From the NCBI GenBank assembly GCA_000416275.1, contig ASZJ01000114.1, positions 71,888 through 135,887 on the forward strand: 64,000 nt of DNA. The letters are read 5' to 3'. Numbering within the stretch: position 1 is the stretch's first letter; the number at the start of each line of letters is the position of its first letter. The position numbers and the translations under genes are program-made. Below are positions 9,498 through 18,074 of this stretch, in pieces. The notes under the pieces are model-generated. The model saw nothing but the letters and a program-made list of their open reading frames with translations, made no database searches and was not told the DNA's origin. Source of the DNA: Osedax symbiont Rs1. GTDB taxonomy: Bacteria; Pseudomonadota; Gammaproteobacteria; Pseudomonadales; Balneatricaceae.

Positions 9498-9759
9498 CAT
9501 GTTTGAGCAAAAGACTGGGACCCGCTACTCTAGTGAAGCCGGTGTTATGCAAGCAGTCATAGACTGCTTGCGAATAGTGAGCATGCAAAACAGGCTTTTG
9601 AAGAACCTAAAATTGATTGGTTTGCGATAGCTGTAGCATGTTTTAATCGTAAGTATCGTCGTAATAACGATCCAGAAGAGCGCCAAATTCATCCGCTCGA
9701 TAGCCGCTAGAGGGTTCTCTGTCGAGTAAATTTATCATACGATCGGTCAAGAGGCTGCT
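9498..9759 (+). pseudogene. recX: recX remnant (RecA regulator), broken by deletions, frameshift and stop
   Basis: RecX modulates RecA and normally lies between recA and alaS. Here the gap contains only scraps of it. One frame around 9575-9709 reads HAKQAFEEPKIDWFAIAV, then CFNRKYRRNNDPEERQ, matching the RecX segment with the conserved DW and the Arg/Lys-rich kf...p stretch. A frameshift then leads to AKFIRSIAARGFSVE (about 9670-9715), the conserved FL..RGFS..I block, cut by TAA where the family has Gln, and on to IYHTIGQEAAENS and a final stop at 9757-9759. The N-terminal half is missing or beyond recognition. The identification rests on these motifs plus the recA-recX-alaS gene order. Confidence 0.75.
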
Positions 9760-9869
9760 GAAAATTCCTAGTTGTCTATTATTACACTTTCAGCAGAATC
9801 TGAATCACCTTCCTACCAGCCTATTGCTTTTCGCTACTTCAAGCTAGCTCTCCGTTTAATGACTTCGGT

Positions 9870-9902
9870 GCTGTGTATTCACTTTGAAGTGACGGATTCA
9901 AG
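9870..9902. repeat. Family B element fragment (B4)
   Basis: About 33 bases here, around GTGTATTCACTTTGAAGT and GACGGATTCAAG, match the right end of the family B repeats at 17471-17505 and 58274-58308 with two or three changes. No left end is found nearby, so it is a truncated copy. The remainder of the 773-bp recA-alaS gap outside the recX remnant (9760-10225) shows no gene that I can recognise. Confidence 0.65.
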
Positions 9903-10225
9903 TTATGGCTAGTGGATTTAAAGGCAGGGCAGTGTTTTTCAAGTAAATCACGCTTTTTTATTGGCCGAAACAACAAAAAATCATGCTGCAGTCCCTCGTT
10001 AGGCATTAATTCCCACTAGTTATAACCGCATTAAAAGCCAATAAAAAGAAAATTGATCACGAGATATTGAATAAATAGATCGAACAATTTACCCCCTCGA
10101 TATATAATTAGCGGCTATTTTTTTGCGTACAGAGTCCGTTAAATCTAAGCCTCTTCAATTAGCAATGCTTTTAACACCCTGTATGTGTTTGTTATTTATG
10201 ATAATGGATAATTAAAGTCGTCACT

Positions 10226-12841
10226 ATGAAATACATGACCAGTGCTGAAATTCGTCAAGCTTTCCTTGAGTTTTACCAAGAGAAAGGCCATCAAATTGTA
10301 CCTTCTAGCTCATTAGTACCTACCAATGATCCCACATTACTGTTTACCAATGCCGGAATGGTGCAGTTTAAGGATGTTTTTACAGGTGAAGATAAACGTT
10401 CATATAAAAGGGCTACTACTGCGCAGCGCTGTGTTCGGGCCGGCGGTAAGCACAATGATTTAGAAAATGTAGGCTATACCGCTAGGCATCATACATTTTT
10501 TGAAATGTTAGGTAATTTCAGCTTCGGTGATTATTTCAAACAAGATGCAATTCGCTATGCTTGGGAGTTCTTAACCCAAGTGCTTGGCTTGCCGGTAGAG
10601 AAGCTCTGGGTGACAGTACATCATACCGATAAAGATGCAGAAGCTTTGTGGCGAGATGATATTGGCATTGATATGAGTCGTTTTTCGCGCTTGGGTGAAG
10701 ATAATTTTTGGTCTATGGGTGAAACTGGGCCCTGTGGTACCAGCACCGAAATATTTTTTGATCACGGCGCTGATGTTTGGGGTGGGCCGCCAGGTAGCGC
10801 CGATGAAGATGGTGATCGCTATATCGAAATTTGGAATTTGGTCTTTATGGAGTTTAATCGCGATGCAAGTGGCGAGCAAACAAAATTGCCTAATCCATCG
10901 ATTGACACTGGCTTGGGCTTGGAGCGAGTAGCTGCGATTATGCAGGGTGTGCACAGTAATTATGAAATTGATATGTTTCAAAATTTATTGAAGGCCGCTG
11001 CCGAAATAATTGGTACAGATGATCTTGAAGCTAAATCGCTGCGAGTAGTCGCCGATCATATTCGCTCCTGTTCGTTTTTAATTGCCGATGGGGTGTTGCC
11101 TAACAATGAGGGACGCGGTTATGTGCTGCGTAGAATACTGCGTCGGGCTATCCGTCACGGCAACGAACTCGGTGCTAAGGACGTTTTCTTTCATAAATTA
11201 GTGGCTGCGCTGAGTTTAGAGATGGGCGAAGCATATCCTGAATTATGTAAGTTGCAGTCGCAAATTGAAAAAGTAATCCTCAAAGAAGAGCAGCAGTTTG
11301 TTAAAACTCTGGATAATGGTATGAGGCTGTTAAACCAAGAGATAGATAAACTGTCTGGATCTGAAATTCCAGGTACTGTGGTTTTTAAATTGTATGATAC
11401 TTATGGCTTTCCGGTCGATTTGACGGCTGATGTTGCGCGAGAAAATAAGCTTAGCATTGATATGCAGGGCTTTGATATTGAAATGCAAGCGCAGCGTGAA
11501 AGAGCTAGAGCATCGGGCTCGTTCAATACAGACTTCAATGATAAATTAAATGTTGAAGGTTCGACTGAGTTTAGTGGCTATACAAACCTACAGGGCGAAG
11601 GGCGAATCACGGCTATTTTAGTCGAGGGGGAGTTAGTTGATCTGTTAAAGGCCGGCGATCGTGGCACGGTAATTTTGGACAGTACTTCATTTTATGGAGA
11701 GTCCGGTGGTCAGGTTGGCGATCAGGGGCTGCTAAGTTCTGATCAGGCAAGTTTTATCGTTGAAGATTGTACCAAGCAAACAGACCTGCACTTGCATCAA
11801 GGGCAGCTGTTAAATGGAGAGCTAAAAGTAGGCCAGACACTTAGCACAGTGGTTGATGCTGGGCTGAGGAAAGCCTCTGCTCTAAATCACAGTGCAACGC
11901 ATTTATTACACGAAGCGCTCCGACAGGTAGTAGGTGATCATGTGCAGCAAAAAGGCTCGCTAGTCGATCCGGAAAAGCTGCGCTTTGACTTTTCTCATTT
12001 TGAGGCGATCACTGCAGAGCAGCTATTGCAAGTTGAGGCGATGGTCAATCAACAAATAATGGAAAACACCGCAGTCACTACCCGAGAAATGGATATTGCC
12101 GCCGCTAAAGCGCTAGGTGCACAAGCGCTGTTTGGTGAGAAATATGCTGCGCAAGTGCGGGTGGTTAGTATGGGTAGCAACTCGTTTTCAATCGAGCTGT
12201 GTGGTGGTACTCATGCAGCGCGTACTGGTGATATTGCGCTGTTGAAAATAAAGTCCGAAGGCGGTATTGCCTCAGGGGTGCGTCGAATCGAGGCGGTAAC
12301 TGGTCACGGAGCGCTTAAGCTGGTGGCAAGCATGGAACAGCAGTTGTCAAAAATAGCTAGTTTAGTGAAGGGTCCTAAGGACAAAGTGCTAGAGAAAGTG
12401 CAAGGGTTGGCTGACAAAAGTAAGTTGCAGGAAAAGCAATTAGAAAAATTACAAAGTCAAATATCGGCACTAAAGGGCGCGCAGCTAATCAATCATGCGA
12501 TAGCAGTAAATGGGGTTAAGTTGCTAGTGGAGTCATTAGATAACGCCGATCCAAAATCCTTGCGTGAAACGGTCGAACAGCTAAAAGATAAACTCGGTAA
12601 TGCGGTGGTAGTGCTAGCTGCGGTGAATGACGGTAAGGTTAGTCTGGTAGCAGGCGTCGCTAAAGCCTTAACCACACAGGTCAAAGCTGGGGATATTATA
12701 AAAGACCTCTCTGCTAAAGTGTCGGGTAAAGGAGGTGGGCGACCAGATATGGCGCAAGGCGGTGGTGCAGATGCGCAGGCGCTGCCTGCAGCATTATCCG
12801 AGTTGGTGAGCAGTCTGCAAGAAAAATTTAAGCAAGCTTGA
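10226..12841 (+). CDS. alaS: Alanyl-tRNA synthetase
   Basis: AlaS charges tRNA-Ala with alanine and edits mischarged Ser/Gly. The 871-residue length is standard for bacteria. The N-terminal class II catalytic core is clear ([49 protein letters not shown]). The editing domain contains the zinc ligands HSATHLLH and CGGTH, and the C-terminal domain ends with the glycine-rich [15 protein letters not shown] second ATG three codons in (10235) is an alternative start. It lies between the recX remnant and lysC, as in Pseudomonas. Confidence 0.97.
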   Translation: MKYMTSAEIRQAFLEFYQEKGHQIVPSSSLVPTNDPTLLFTNAGMVQFKDVFTGEDKRSYKRATTAQRCVRAGGKHNDLENVGYTARHHTFFEMLGNFSFGDYFKQDAIRYAWEFLTQVLGLPVEKLWVTVHHTDKDAEALWRDDIGIDMSRFSRLGEDNFWSMGETGPCGTSTEIFFDHGADVWGGPPGSADEDGDRYIEIWNLVFMEFNRDASGEQTKLPNPSIDTGLGLERVAAIMQGVHSNYEIDMFQNLLKAAAEIIGTDDLEAKSLRVVADHIRSCSFLIADGVLPNNEGRGYVLRRILRRAIRHGNELGAKDVFFHKLVAALSLEMGEAYPELCKLQSQIEKVILKEEQQFVKTLDNGMRLLNQEIDKLSGSEIPGTVVFKLYDTYGFPVDLTADVARENKLSIDMQGFDIEMQAQRERARASGSFNTDFNDKLNVEGSTEFSGYTNLQGEGRITAILVEGELVDLLKAGDRGTVILDSTSFYGESGGQVGDQGLLSSDQASFIVEDCTKQTDLHLHQGQLLNGELKVGQTLSTVVDAGLRKASALNHSATHLLHEALRQVVGDHVQQKGSLVDPEKLRFDFSHFEAITAEQLLQVEAMVNQQIMENTAVTTREMDIAAAKALGAQALFGEKYAAQVRVVSMGSNSFSIELCGGTHAARTGDIALLKIKSEGGIASGVRRIEAVTGHGALKLVASMEQQLSKIASLVKGPKDKVLEKVQGLADKSKLQEKQLEKLQSQISALKGAQLINHAIAVNGVKLLVESLDNADPKSLRETVEQLKDKLGNAVVVLAAVNDGKVSLVAGVAKALTTQVKAGDIIKDLSAKVSGKGGGRPDMAQGGGADAQALPAALSELVSSLQEKFKQA

Positions 12842-12987
12842 TTAATCGGTGGCTGCAATTTGCAGGTTGTGGTCAAAACTTTGTCGCAGTGTGAGAAGCA
12901 TATTTAACATCATCTAGCCGTTTACAGTGATTACTTGTTTGATAATATTGTAAAGAGTCTAGGTCAGTAATGGAGAGAGCAACAGAC

Positions 12988-14223
12988 ATGGCTCTATATG
13001 TACAAAAATACGGTGGTACGTCGGTAGGTTCAGTCGAGCGGATAAAAGCAGTCGCTGAAAAGGTAAAATCATTTAGAGATCAAGGGCATGACATTGTGGT
13101 CACCGTCTCGGCGATGAGCGGTGAAACTAACAAGTTGATCAGTTTGGCCAAAGATATGCAGGCGGTGCCTTCTGCTCGAGAAATGGATGTGTTGCTCTCT
13201 ACCGGAGAGCAAGTCACCATAGCTCTGATGTCTATGGCTTTGGATAATTTAGGCTTAAAAGTCAAATCTTACACTGGTTCTCAAGTACGGATTTTGACTG
13301 ACAACACGCATATGAAAGCGAGAATTGAAGATATTGATGTTCATAAGATTCGCGCTGATTTAGATTTAGGTTATGTGGTGGTAGTGGCGGGCTTTCAAGG
13401 GGCTGATATAGATGGCAATATAACCACATTAGGTAGAGGCGGCTCTGACACCACAGGTGTGGCCTTAGCGGCGGCATTGAAAGCCGATGAGTGTCAAATA
13501 TATACTGATGTAGATGGTGTTTATACAACGGATCCTCGAGTGGTTGAGGGTGCGCAGAGGTTGTCGGAAATAACCTTTGAAGAAATGTTGGAAATGGCCA
13601 GTTTAGGTTCAAAAATATTGCAAATTAGGGCCGTTGAATTTGCGGGGAAATACAAAGTGCCTTTGAGAGTGTTGTCGAGCTTCAAAGAAGGTTCCGGTAC
13701 TTTGATAACAATAGAGGATGATGGCAACGTGGAAAAGCCGGTTATATCAGGAATAGCGTTTAATAGAGATGAAGCTAAGTTGACAATCATGGGGGTTCCA
13801 GATATCCCAGGGGTTGCTTCAAAAATTTTAGGGCCCGTCAGTGAGGCTAATATTGAAGTCGATATGATACTGCAAAATATTGCAGAAGATCAGACCACTG
13901 ATTTTACCTTTACTGTGCATCGCAATGACTTTGATCAAGCGCTAGAGGTTCTTAAACGCACTGCTGAGCAGTTAAAGGCGAGAGAGGTGATAGGCGATAA
14001 CAAGATCGCCAAAGTGTCTATAGTAGGGGTGGGGATGCGCTCTCACGCAGGGGTGGCGACAAAAATGTTTGACGCTCTCGCCGAAGAGAGCATTAATATT
14101 CAAATGATATCGACGTCAGAAATAAAAATATCTGTAGTGATGGCAGAAAAATATTTAGAGTTAGCGGTTCGATCATTGCATTCTGCGTTTGATTTAGGTA
14201 GAAATGATTCAATCAGTGAATGA
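12988..14223 (+). CDS. lysC: Aspartate kinase
   Basis: LysC phosphorylates aspartate, the entry to Lys, Thr, Met and diaminopimelate synthesis. From ATG 12988 the protein is 411 residues, starting MALYVQKYGGTSVGS with the N-terminal kinase signature. The GRGGSDTT loop and the YTDVDGVYTTDPR segment of the catalytic domain are intact, followed by two ACT domains (about 265-411) for feedback by lysine/threonine. An upstream in-frame ATG at 12970 would place the strong ribosome site GGAGAG (12972-12977) inside the gene, so I prefer 12988. No lysine riboswitch-like structure is apparent upstream. Next gene is csrA, as in Pseudomonas. Confidence 0.96.
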   Translation: MALYVQKYGGTSVGSVERIKAVAEKVKSFRDQGHDIVVTVSAMSGETNKLISLAKDMQAVPSAREMDVLLSTGEQVTIALMSMALDNLGLKVKSYTGSQVRILTDNTHMKARIEDIDVHKIRADLDLGYVVVVAGFQGADIDGNITTLGRGGSDTTGVALAAALKADECQIYTDVDGVYTTDPRVVEGAQRLSEITFEEMLEMASLGSKILQIRAVEFAGKYKVPLRVLSSFKEGSGTLITIEDDGNVEKPVISGIAFNRDEAKLTIMGVPDIPGVASKILGPVSEANIEVDMILQNIAEDQTTDFTFTVHRNDFDQALEVLKRTAEQLKAREVIGDNKIAKVSIVGVGMRSHAGVATKMFDALAEESINIQMISTSEIKISVVMAEKYLELAVRSLHSAFDLGRNDSISE

Positions 14224-14343
14224 CGCACTAATATAATTACTTTATAGTGAGTGCAAGCTTTAGAAGACATCAATTATAGGGGGTTAAGGGAGTAGGCTTA
14301 ATAATAAGATGTCGGCTGTATACAAAATTAGGAGATTTAAATA

Positions 14344-14526
14344 ATGCTAATACTTACTCGTCGAGTTGGTGAAACACTGATGATCGGTGACAAAGTTACC
14401 GTCACTGTTCTAGGAATTAAGGGGAATCAAGTTAGAATAGGAGTAGATGCTCCTAAAGATGTTGCCGTGCATCGTGAAGAGATATACCAACGTATTCAAC
14501 GTGAAAAAGAGGAGGCTGTTAGCTAA
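14344..14526 (+). CDS. csrA: Carbon storage regulator CsrA/RsmA
   Basis: CsrA is a small dimeric RNA-binding protein that binds GGA motifs in leaders and controls translation and stability of many mRNAs. The 60-residue protein is essentially canonical: [16 protein letters not shown] at the N-terminus with Arg 6/7, and [19 protein letters not shown] with the RNA-contact Arg in VHREE. AGGAG lies 8 bases before the ATG, a very good ribosome site that also contains a GGA, compatible with autoregulation. It sits between lysC and a tRNA-Ser/Arg array, the same order as in Pseudomonas and Escherichia. Confidence 0.97.
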   Translation: MLILTRRVGETLMIGDKVTVTVLGIKGNQVRIGVDAPKDVAVHREEIYQRIQREKEEAVS

Positions 14527-14535
14527 GTGAATTAA

Positions 14536-14574
14536 TTTTGAAATATTTAATCAGAAAGGGTTTCTATTTCAAAA
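14536..14574 (+). terminator. Nested hairpin after csrA (possible terminator)
   Basis: TTTTGAAATA (14536-14545) pairs with TATTTCAAAA (14565-14574), and inside it AGAAA/TTTCT (14553-14557/14561-14565) can also pair. It lies just after the csrA stop and before the first tRNA. There is no T run after the stem, so it may be a weak terminator or a processing structure. Confidence 0.35.
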
Positions 14575-14602
14575 TCAGTCTTGTATAGTGTGCGCCTCTT
14601 GA

Positions 14603-14692
14603 GGTGAGGTGGCCGAGTGGCTGAAGGCGCGCCCCTGCTAAGGGTGTATAGGGGAAACTCTATCGAGGGTTCGAATCCCTCCCTCACCGCCA
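14603..14692 (+). tRNA. serV: tRNA-Ser (anticodon GCT), copy 1
   Basis: A 90-nt class II tRNA. Acceptor GGTGAGG pairs with CCTCACC, followed by G discriminator and encoded CCA. The anticodon loop is CTGCTAA with anticodon GCT, reading AGC/AGU. The long variable arm typical of serine tRNAs is present. TATAGT at 14584-14589 could be the -10 box. This position after csrA corresponds to serV of Escherichia. Confidence 0.96.
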
Positions 14693-14700
14693 TTTGTAAA

Positions 14701-14777
14701 GCGCCCGTAGCTCAGCTGGATAGAGTACCTGGCTACGAACTAGGCGGTCGCACGTTCGAATCGTGCCGGGCGCACCA
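14701..14777 (+). tRNA. tRNA-Arg (anticodon ACG), copy 1
   Basis: A 77-nt tRNA with acceptor GCGCCCG/CGGGCGC, discriminator A and encoded CCA. The anticodon loop CTACGAA gives ACG, which after deamination to inosine reads CGU/CGC/CGA. It is 8 bases from the preceding tRNA-Ser and is identical to three more copies downstream. Confidence 0.97.
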
Positions 14778-14834
14778 TATTTACAAATGATACAAGAGAA
14801 GAAAGAAAAAGAAGTAAAGTAAGAATTGGGAAAG

Positions 14835-14911
14835 GCGCCCGTAGCTCAGCTGGATAGAGTACCTGGCTACGAACTAGGCGGTCGCACGTTCGAATCGTGC
14901 CGGGCGCACCA
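14835..14911 (+). tRNA. tRNA-Arg (ACG), copy 2
   Basis: Identical in all 77 bases to the copy at 14701. The 57-bp spacer before it is AT/purine-rich and unrelated to the other spacers, so only the tRNA itself is duplicated. Confidence 0.97.
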
Positions 14912-14947
14912 CCCAATGAATTAGAGAAAAGTTAAAGTGTAAGTTGA

Positions 14948-15024
14948 GCGCCCGTAGCTCAGCTGGATAGAGTACCTGGCTACGAACTAGGCGGTCGCAC
15001 GTTCGAATCGTGCCGGGCGCACCA
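14948..15024 (+). tRNA. tRNA-Arg (ACG), copy 3
   Basis: Identical in all 77 bases to the other three Arg copies, including the encoded CCA. The spacer from copy 2 is 36 bp. Confidence 0.97.
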
Positions 15025-15150
15025 CTCTTTACAAATGTTGAAGTACAAAAATTAGTGTAAGCTAAATTTTCAAGAGCAAGTTTCTTGTCCTTAATTGGAG
15101 TGAGTCAGTCAGTTTTTAAAGGTGGCGTCAACTTATACTAAACTAACCTT

Positions 15151-15227
15151 GCGCCCGTAGCTCAGCTGGATAGAGTACCTGGCTACGAACTAGGCGGTCG
15201 CACGTTCGAATCGTGCCGGGCGCACCA
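15151..15227 (+). tRNA. tRNA-Arg (ACG), copy 4
   Basis: Identical in all 77 bases to copies 1-3. A longer spacer of 126 bp precedes it. Four tandem Arg copies after a Ser copy parallels serV-argVYZQ downstream of csrA in Escherichia. Confidence 0.97.
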
Positions 15228-15368
15228 TCTCTAATCTGTAAATGTAAGTTGTAATAAATTTCGAAATCAAAAACCGCGTAACAGTTAGCTTTAGCTGTTA
15301 AGGTTTTATGTTTCATTTGTCAGTATTAAGCTGCATCTATCGGGTTTAATTGGCAAATGTATTCAGTT

Positions 15369-15458
15369 GGTGAGGTGGCCGAGTGGCTGAAGGCGCGCCC
15401 CTGCTAAGGGTGTATAGGGGAAACTCTATCGAGGGTTCGAATCCCTCCCTCACCGCCA
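15369..15458 (+). tRNA. tRNA-Ser (GCT), copy 2
   Basis: Identical over all 90 bases to the copy at 14603, but with different flanks. It closes the array and is the last conserved feature before the polysaccharide island, so its 3' end is a candidate integration boundary. I searched by eye for a second partial copy of its 3' end at the far island edge (36.6 kb) and found none. Confidence 0.96.
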
Positions 15459-15655
15459 TTATCTGTTTTCATCTATCATCTCACCTCCTCTTTTCCTATG
15501 TTCTATCTTGTTTTTTTTAAATCAATTAATGCTGAATTGAATCGAATTCAAGTTTGTTATTTAGTTTATTAATCATCCTGTTGTTTTCATGGTAAATTAG
15601 TTGGGTTTAGGGCTGGTGACTGGTAATATCAATCGCTAGGTTTACGTCACTAATA

Positions 15656-15815
15656 CCTGAATCCGTGACTTCAAAGAGAATACAGAGTGTAAGGTATTGG
15701 TTTTACGGTGGAATTGAAAAACCTTAGCTGCACCCGTAGGTTCAGTGGGTGTTTTTCTAACCGCTGTAGAATCAAGAGCTTGCGCTATGTGGTGCAGTGA
15801 AGTCACTGATTCAGG
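15656..15815 (-). mobile_element. Family B miniature inverted-repeat element, copy B1 (160 bp)
   Basis: The ends are near-perfect inverted repeats of about 17 bp: CCTGAATCCGTGACTTC at the left and, reverse-complemented, CCTGAATCAGTGACTTC at the right. The insertion is bordered by the 5-bp direct repeat TAATA (15651-15655 and 15816-15820). Its reverse complement matches B2 along its length. It ends 29 bases before the ugd start codon, leaving the ribosome site intact but separating ugd from any older upstream promoter. The rest of 15459-15655 holds nothing that I recognise. Confidence 0.85.
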
Positions 15816-15844
15816 TAATAATAAGCTTCTTTACAGGACAAGGC

Positions 15845-17011
15845 ATGAAAATTGCAGTAGCTGGGACTGGGTATGTCGGGTTATCTAACGCCATGTTATT
15901 GGCGCAGCATCACCAAGTAGTGGCAGTCGATATCGATGCAAGTAAAGTGGCGCTGTTAAATAAACAGCAATCGCCGATCGCCGATCGAGAAATTGAAGAT
16001 TTTTTACTGAACCAAGAAATAGACTTCCAGGCGACATTAGATTCAGAAGCTGCTTATCTGCATGCAGATTACGTGATTATTGCTACCCCCACCGATTATG
16101 ATCCAATCAACAACTATTTTGATACTTCCAGTGTTGAGCAGGTTGTCGATGCAGTATTATCTGTCAACCAAAACGCCGTGATCATTATTAAGTCAACCGT
16201 GCCGGTCGGTTTTACAGAAAAATTAAAAAATGATAAAAAAACCAAGAACTTGATATTCTCGCCGGAATTCTTAAGGGAGGGAAAAGCGCTGCACGATAAT
16301 TTATACCCCTCTAGAATAATAGTCGGAGAGCAGAGCGAAAGAGCGCAAATTTTTGCCAGTATGCTAGCAGAGGGAGCGATAAAACAAGATATTGAAATTT
16401 TGTTAGTTGATTCCACGGAAGCGGAAGCAGTCAAATTGTTTTCCAATACCTACCTGGCGATGCGGGTCGCATACTTTAACGAATTAGATACTTATTGCGA
16501 AGTGCATAATCTCCAAGCCAAACAAGTGATTCAAGGGGTTAGTTTAGATCCGCGGATCGGTAATCACTACAACAATCCATCGTTCGGTTACGGTGGCTAC
16601 TGCCTACCTAAGGATACTAAGCAGCTATTAGCTAACTATAATGATGTACCGAATAATTTAATTGGTGCGATAGTCAATGCCAACGCAACTCGCAAAGACT
16701 TTATCGCCGACCAAATTTTGAAAAGAAAGCCAAAGGTGGTAGGTATCTATCGCTTAGTTATGAAAACAGGCTCGGACAATTTCAGGGCATCGGCTATTCA
16801 GGGGGTCATGAAACGGATCAAGGCCAAAGGCGTCGAAGTCATAGTCTACGAGCCAAGTTTAAGCGACTCAGAATTTTTTCACTCTAAAGTGTTAACTGAT
16901 TTGGCTGAATTTAAAAACCAAAGTGATGTGATTATTGCCAACCGACTCGATCAAGAAATTAGTGATGTAACTGATAAAGTGTATACCCGCGATTTGTTTG
17001 GAAGCGACTAA
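15845..17011 (+). CDS. ugd: UDP-glucose 6-dehydrogenase
   Basis: Ugd oxidises UDP-glucose to UDP-glucuronate, a nucleotide-sugar precursor of acidic surface polysaccharides. From the ATG at 15845 (behind CAGGACAAGG) it is 388 residues, the short Ugd class. An earlier in-frame start would run into the B1 element. The N-terminal Rossmann motif GTGYVGLSN (residues 7-15), the STVPVGFT segment, [11 protein letters not shown], and the catalytic Cys in [14 protein letters not shown] are all present. It is bracketed by inverted family B elements and is followed 21 bases later by an MNT-type gene rather than by polysaccharide genes, so it may have entered separately. Confidence 0.94.
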   Translation: MKIAVAGTGYVGLSNAMLLAQHHQVVAVDIDASKVALLNKQQSPIADREIEDFLLNQEIDFQATLDSEAAYLHADYVIIATPTDYDPINNYFDTSSVEQVVDAVLSVNQNAVIIIKSTVPVGFTEKLKNDKKTKNLIFSPEFLREGKALHDNLYPSRIIVGEQSERAQIFASMLAEGAIKQDIEILLVDSTEAEAVKLFSNTYLAMRVAYFNELDTYCEVHNLQAKQVIQGVSLDPRIGNHYNNPSFGYGGYCLPKDTKQLLANYNDVPNNLIGAIVNANATRKDFIADQILKRKPKVVGIYRLVMKTGSDNFRASAIQGVMKRIKAKGVEVIVYEPSLSDSEFFHSKVLTDLAEFKNQSDVIIANRLDQEISDVTDKVYTRDLFGSD

Positions 17012-17032
17012 GTAAAAGCTATACAGGAAATA

Positions 17033-17320
17033 ATGGTCATGAGAATGAGTCGTGCGGATGCCGAATTAATCAAGAAAAATATAATTAGTCTAACTAATTG
17101 CAATGTAAGAGTTTGGCTGTTCGGCTCTCGGATTGACGAGAGTGCAAAAGGTGGTGATATAGATATTTTATTAAAAATGGATCAGCCAGTATTGCGGCCT
17201 GCGCAATTGAGCAATACTATCATCGTTAAATTAATGCAACAATTTAACGATCGAAAAATTGATGTTGTGTTAGAAGCTCCTAATTTAGATCTAAAACCTA
17301 TTCATGCGATTGCTAGATAG
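17033..17320 (+). CDS. MNT-type nucleotidyltransferase (antitoxin-like)
   Basis: A 95-residue minimal nucleotidyltransferase with the hallmark VWLFGSRIDESAKGGDIDIL: GS followed by D-x-D, which bind metal and nucleotide. Such MNT proteins pair with HEPN toxins; characterised examples of the family AMPylate or otherwise modify the HEPN RNase to silence it. Several ATG codons cluster at 17033, 17039 and 17045; AGGA at 17023 favours the first. A decayed HEPN-like partner lies downstream at 17542-17978, separated from it by element B2. The gene itself appears intact, possibly slightly truncated at the C-terminus (HAIAR end). Confidence 0.8.
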   Translation: MVMRMSRADAELIKKNIISLTNCNVRVWLFGSRIDESAKGGDIDILLKMDQPVLRPAQLSNTIIVKLMQQFNDRKIDVVLEAPNLDLKPIHAIAR

Positions 17321-17345
17321 ACTGGAGTAGAGTTGTGACTTTAGA

Positions 17346-17505
17346 CTTGAATTAGTGACTTCACTGCACTACATCGCATAAGCTCTTGATTCTACAGAGG
17401 TTAGAAAAATACCCGCTGAACCTATGGCTGCAGCTAAGATTTTTCAATTCCACTGTAAAACCAATATCTTACACTCTGTATTCACTTTGAAGTCACGGAT
17501 CCAGG
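17346..17505 (+). mobile_element. Family B element, copy B2 (160 bp)
   Basis: Ends CTTGAATTAGTGACTTC and, reverse-complemented, CCTGGATCCGTGACTTC. A perfect 5-bp duplication TTAGA flanks it (17341-17345 and 17506-17510). It has the same length as B1 and matches its reverse complement throughout, with scattered substitutions. It lies directly after the MNT gene and before the HEPN remnant. Confidence 0.86.
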
Positions 17506-17541
17506 TTAGAGAAAGGGCAGCAAGAACGGTTAGCATTGATA

Positions 17542-17978
17542 ATGCGTATTACAGCAAAAGAACAACAGCATTTAAGTTACTCTGCAAATAAATTATTTTC
17601 ACAGGGTTTTAATAAAGATCGGGCATTGAACTTAGAAAACGAACCAGTTTTTTAGCGGAAACTTTAGAAACTTTTGTCAGTGGTTTTGTCGGTTACAAGA
17701 TACAGTTGGTGATAAGCTATTGCCCGCTTGAATGAAAGCCGTACAAAAAAAACCTGCAGTCTTTATTGAAGCCTTGATAAGGCGGAAAAGCTAGGTTTAT
17801 TAGCAAGTGCAGACCAGTGGTAGGGGCTACGTCAAAATCGAAAAAAAAGATTGATGAATATATAGAAGACCTAGATGTGTTGGTGGATGCGGTTCACTTG
17901 GCAAGTGAAGGAATTAATTTAATTAACGCTTTCGCAGATAACTTGATCGAGGATCTATCGAAACGTTTTGCTTTATGA
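17542..17978 (+). pseudogene. Decayed HEPN-type toxin / nucleotidyltransferase partner
   Basis: The 754-bp gap between the MNT gene and wbpA contains a coding remnant interrupted by frameshifts and stops. It opens with MRITAKEQQHLSYSANKLFS, similar to MNT-domain starts. Farther on, joining frames gives VGDKLLPA, KPAVFIEAL, KAEKLGLLASADQW, then after a TAG GLRQNR, and after another shift DEYIEDLDVLVDAVHLASEG and a clean C-terminus. The pattern matches HEPN partners of MNT proteins, whose RNase motif R-x4-6-H falls in the RQ-R....HEY segment; here the His codon reads Asp (GAT), so even the repaired protein would lack it. Family assignment is from memory of this motif order. Confidence 0.6.
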
Positions 17979-18074
17979 GTTTTGTTTAGAACTTTAAGTT
18001 AGCCTTACAAACTGCCGAGCGGAAGAGCAAACTTAGAGGCTTTATAGATTAAAAATTATGATGAGAGAATTTTA

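Noticed and set aside
12842-12987. Lysine riboswitch upstream of lysC
   Set aside because: The gap is only about 146 bp and I see none of the conserved junction motifs or a multi-stem arrangement; alaS ends directly upstream.
14603-15458. Repeated units as a CRISPR-like array
   Set aside because: The repeats are full 77- and 90-nt tRNA genes with correct folds and encoded CCA, and the spacers vary widely in length.
15656-17505. B1 and B2 as ends of one composite transposon that carried ugd
   Set aside because: Each copy has its own 5-bp duplication (TAATA and TTAGA), so they inserted independently. A composite insertion would show one duplication at the outer ends only. Later joint movement remains possible but is not shown.
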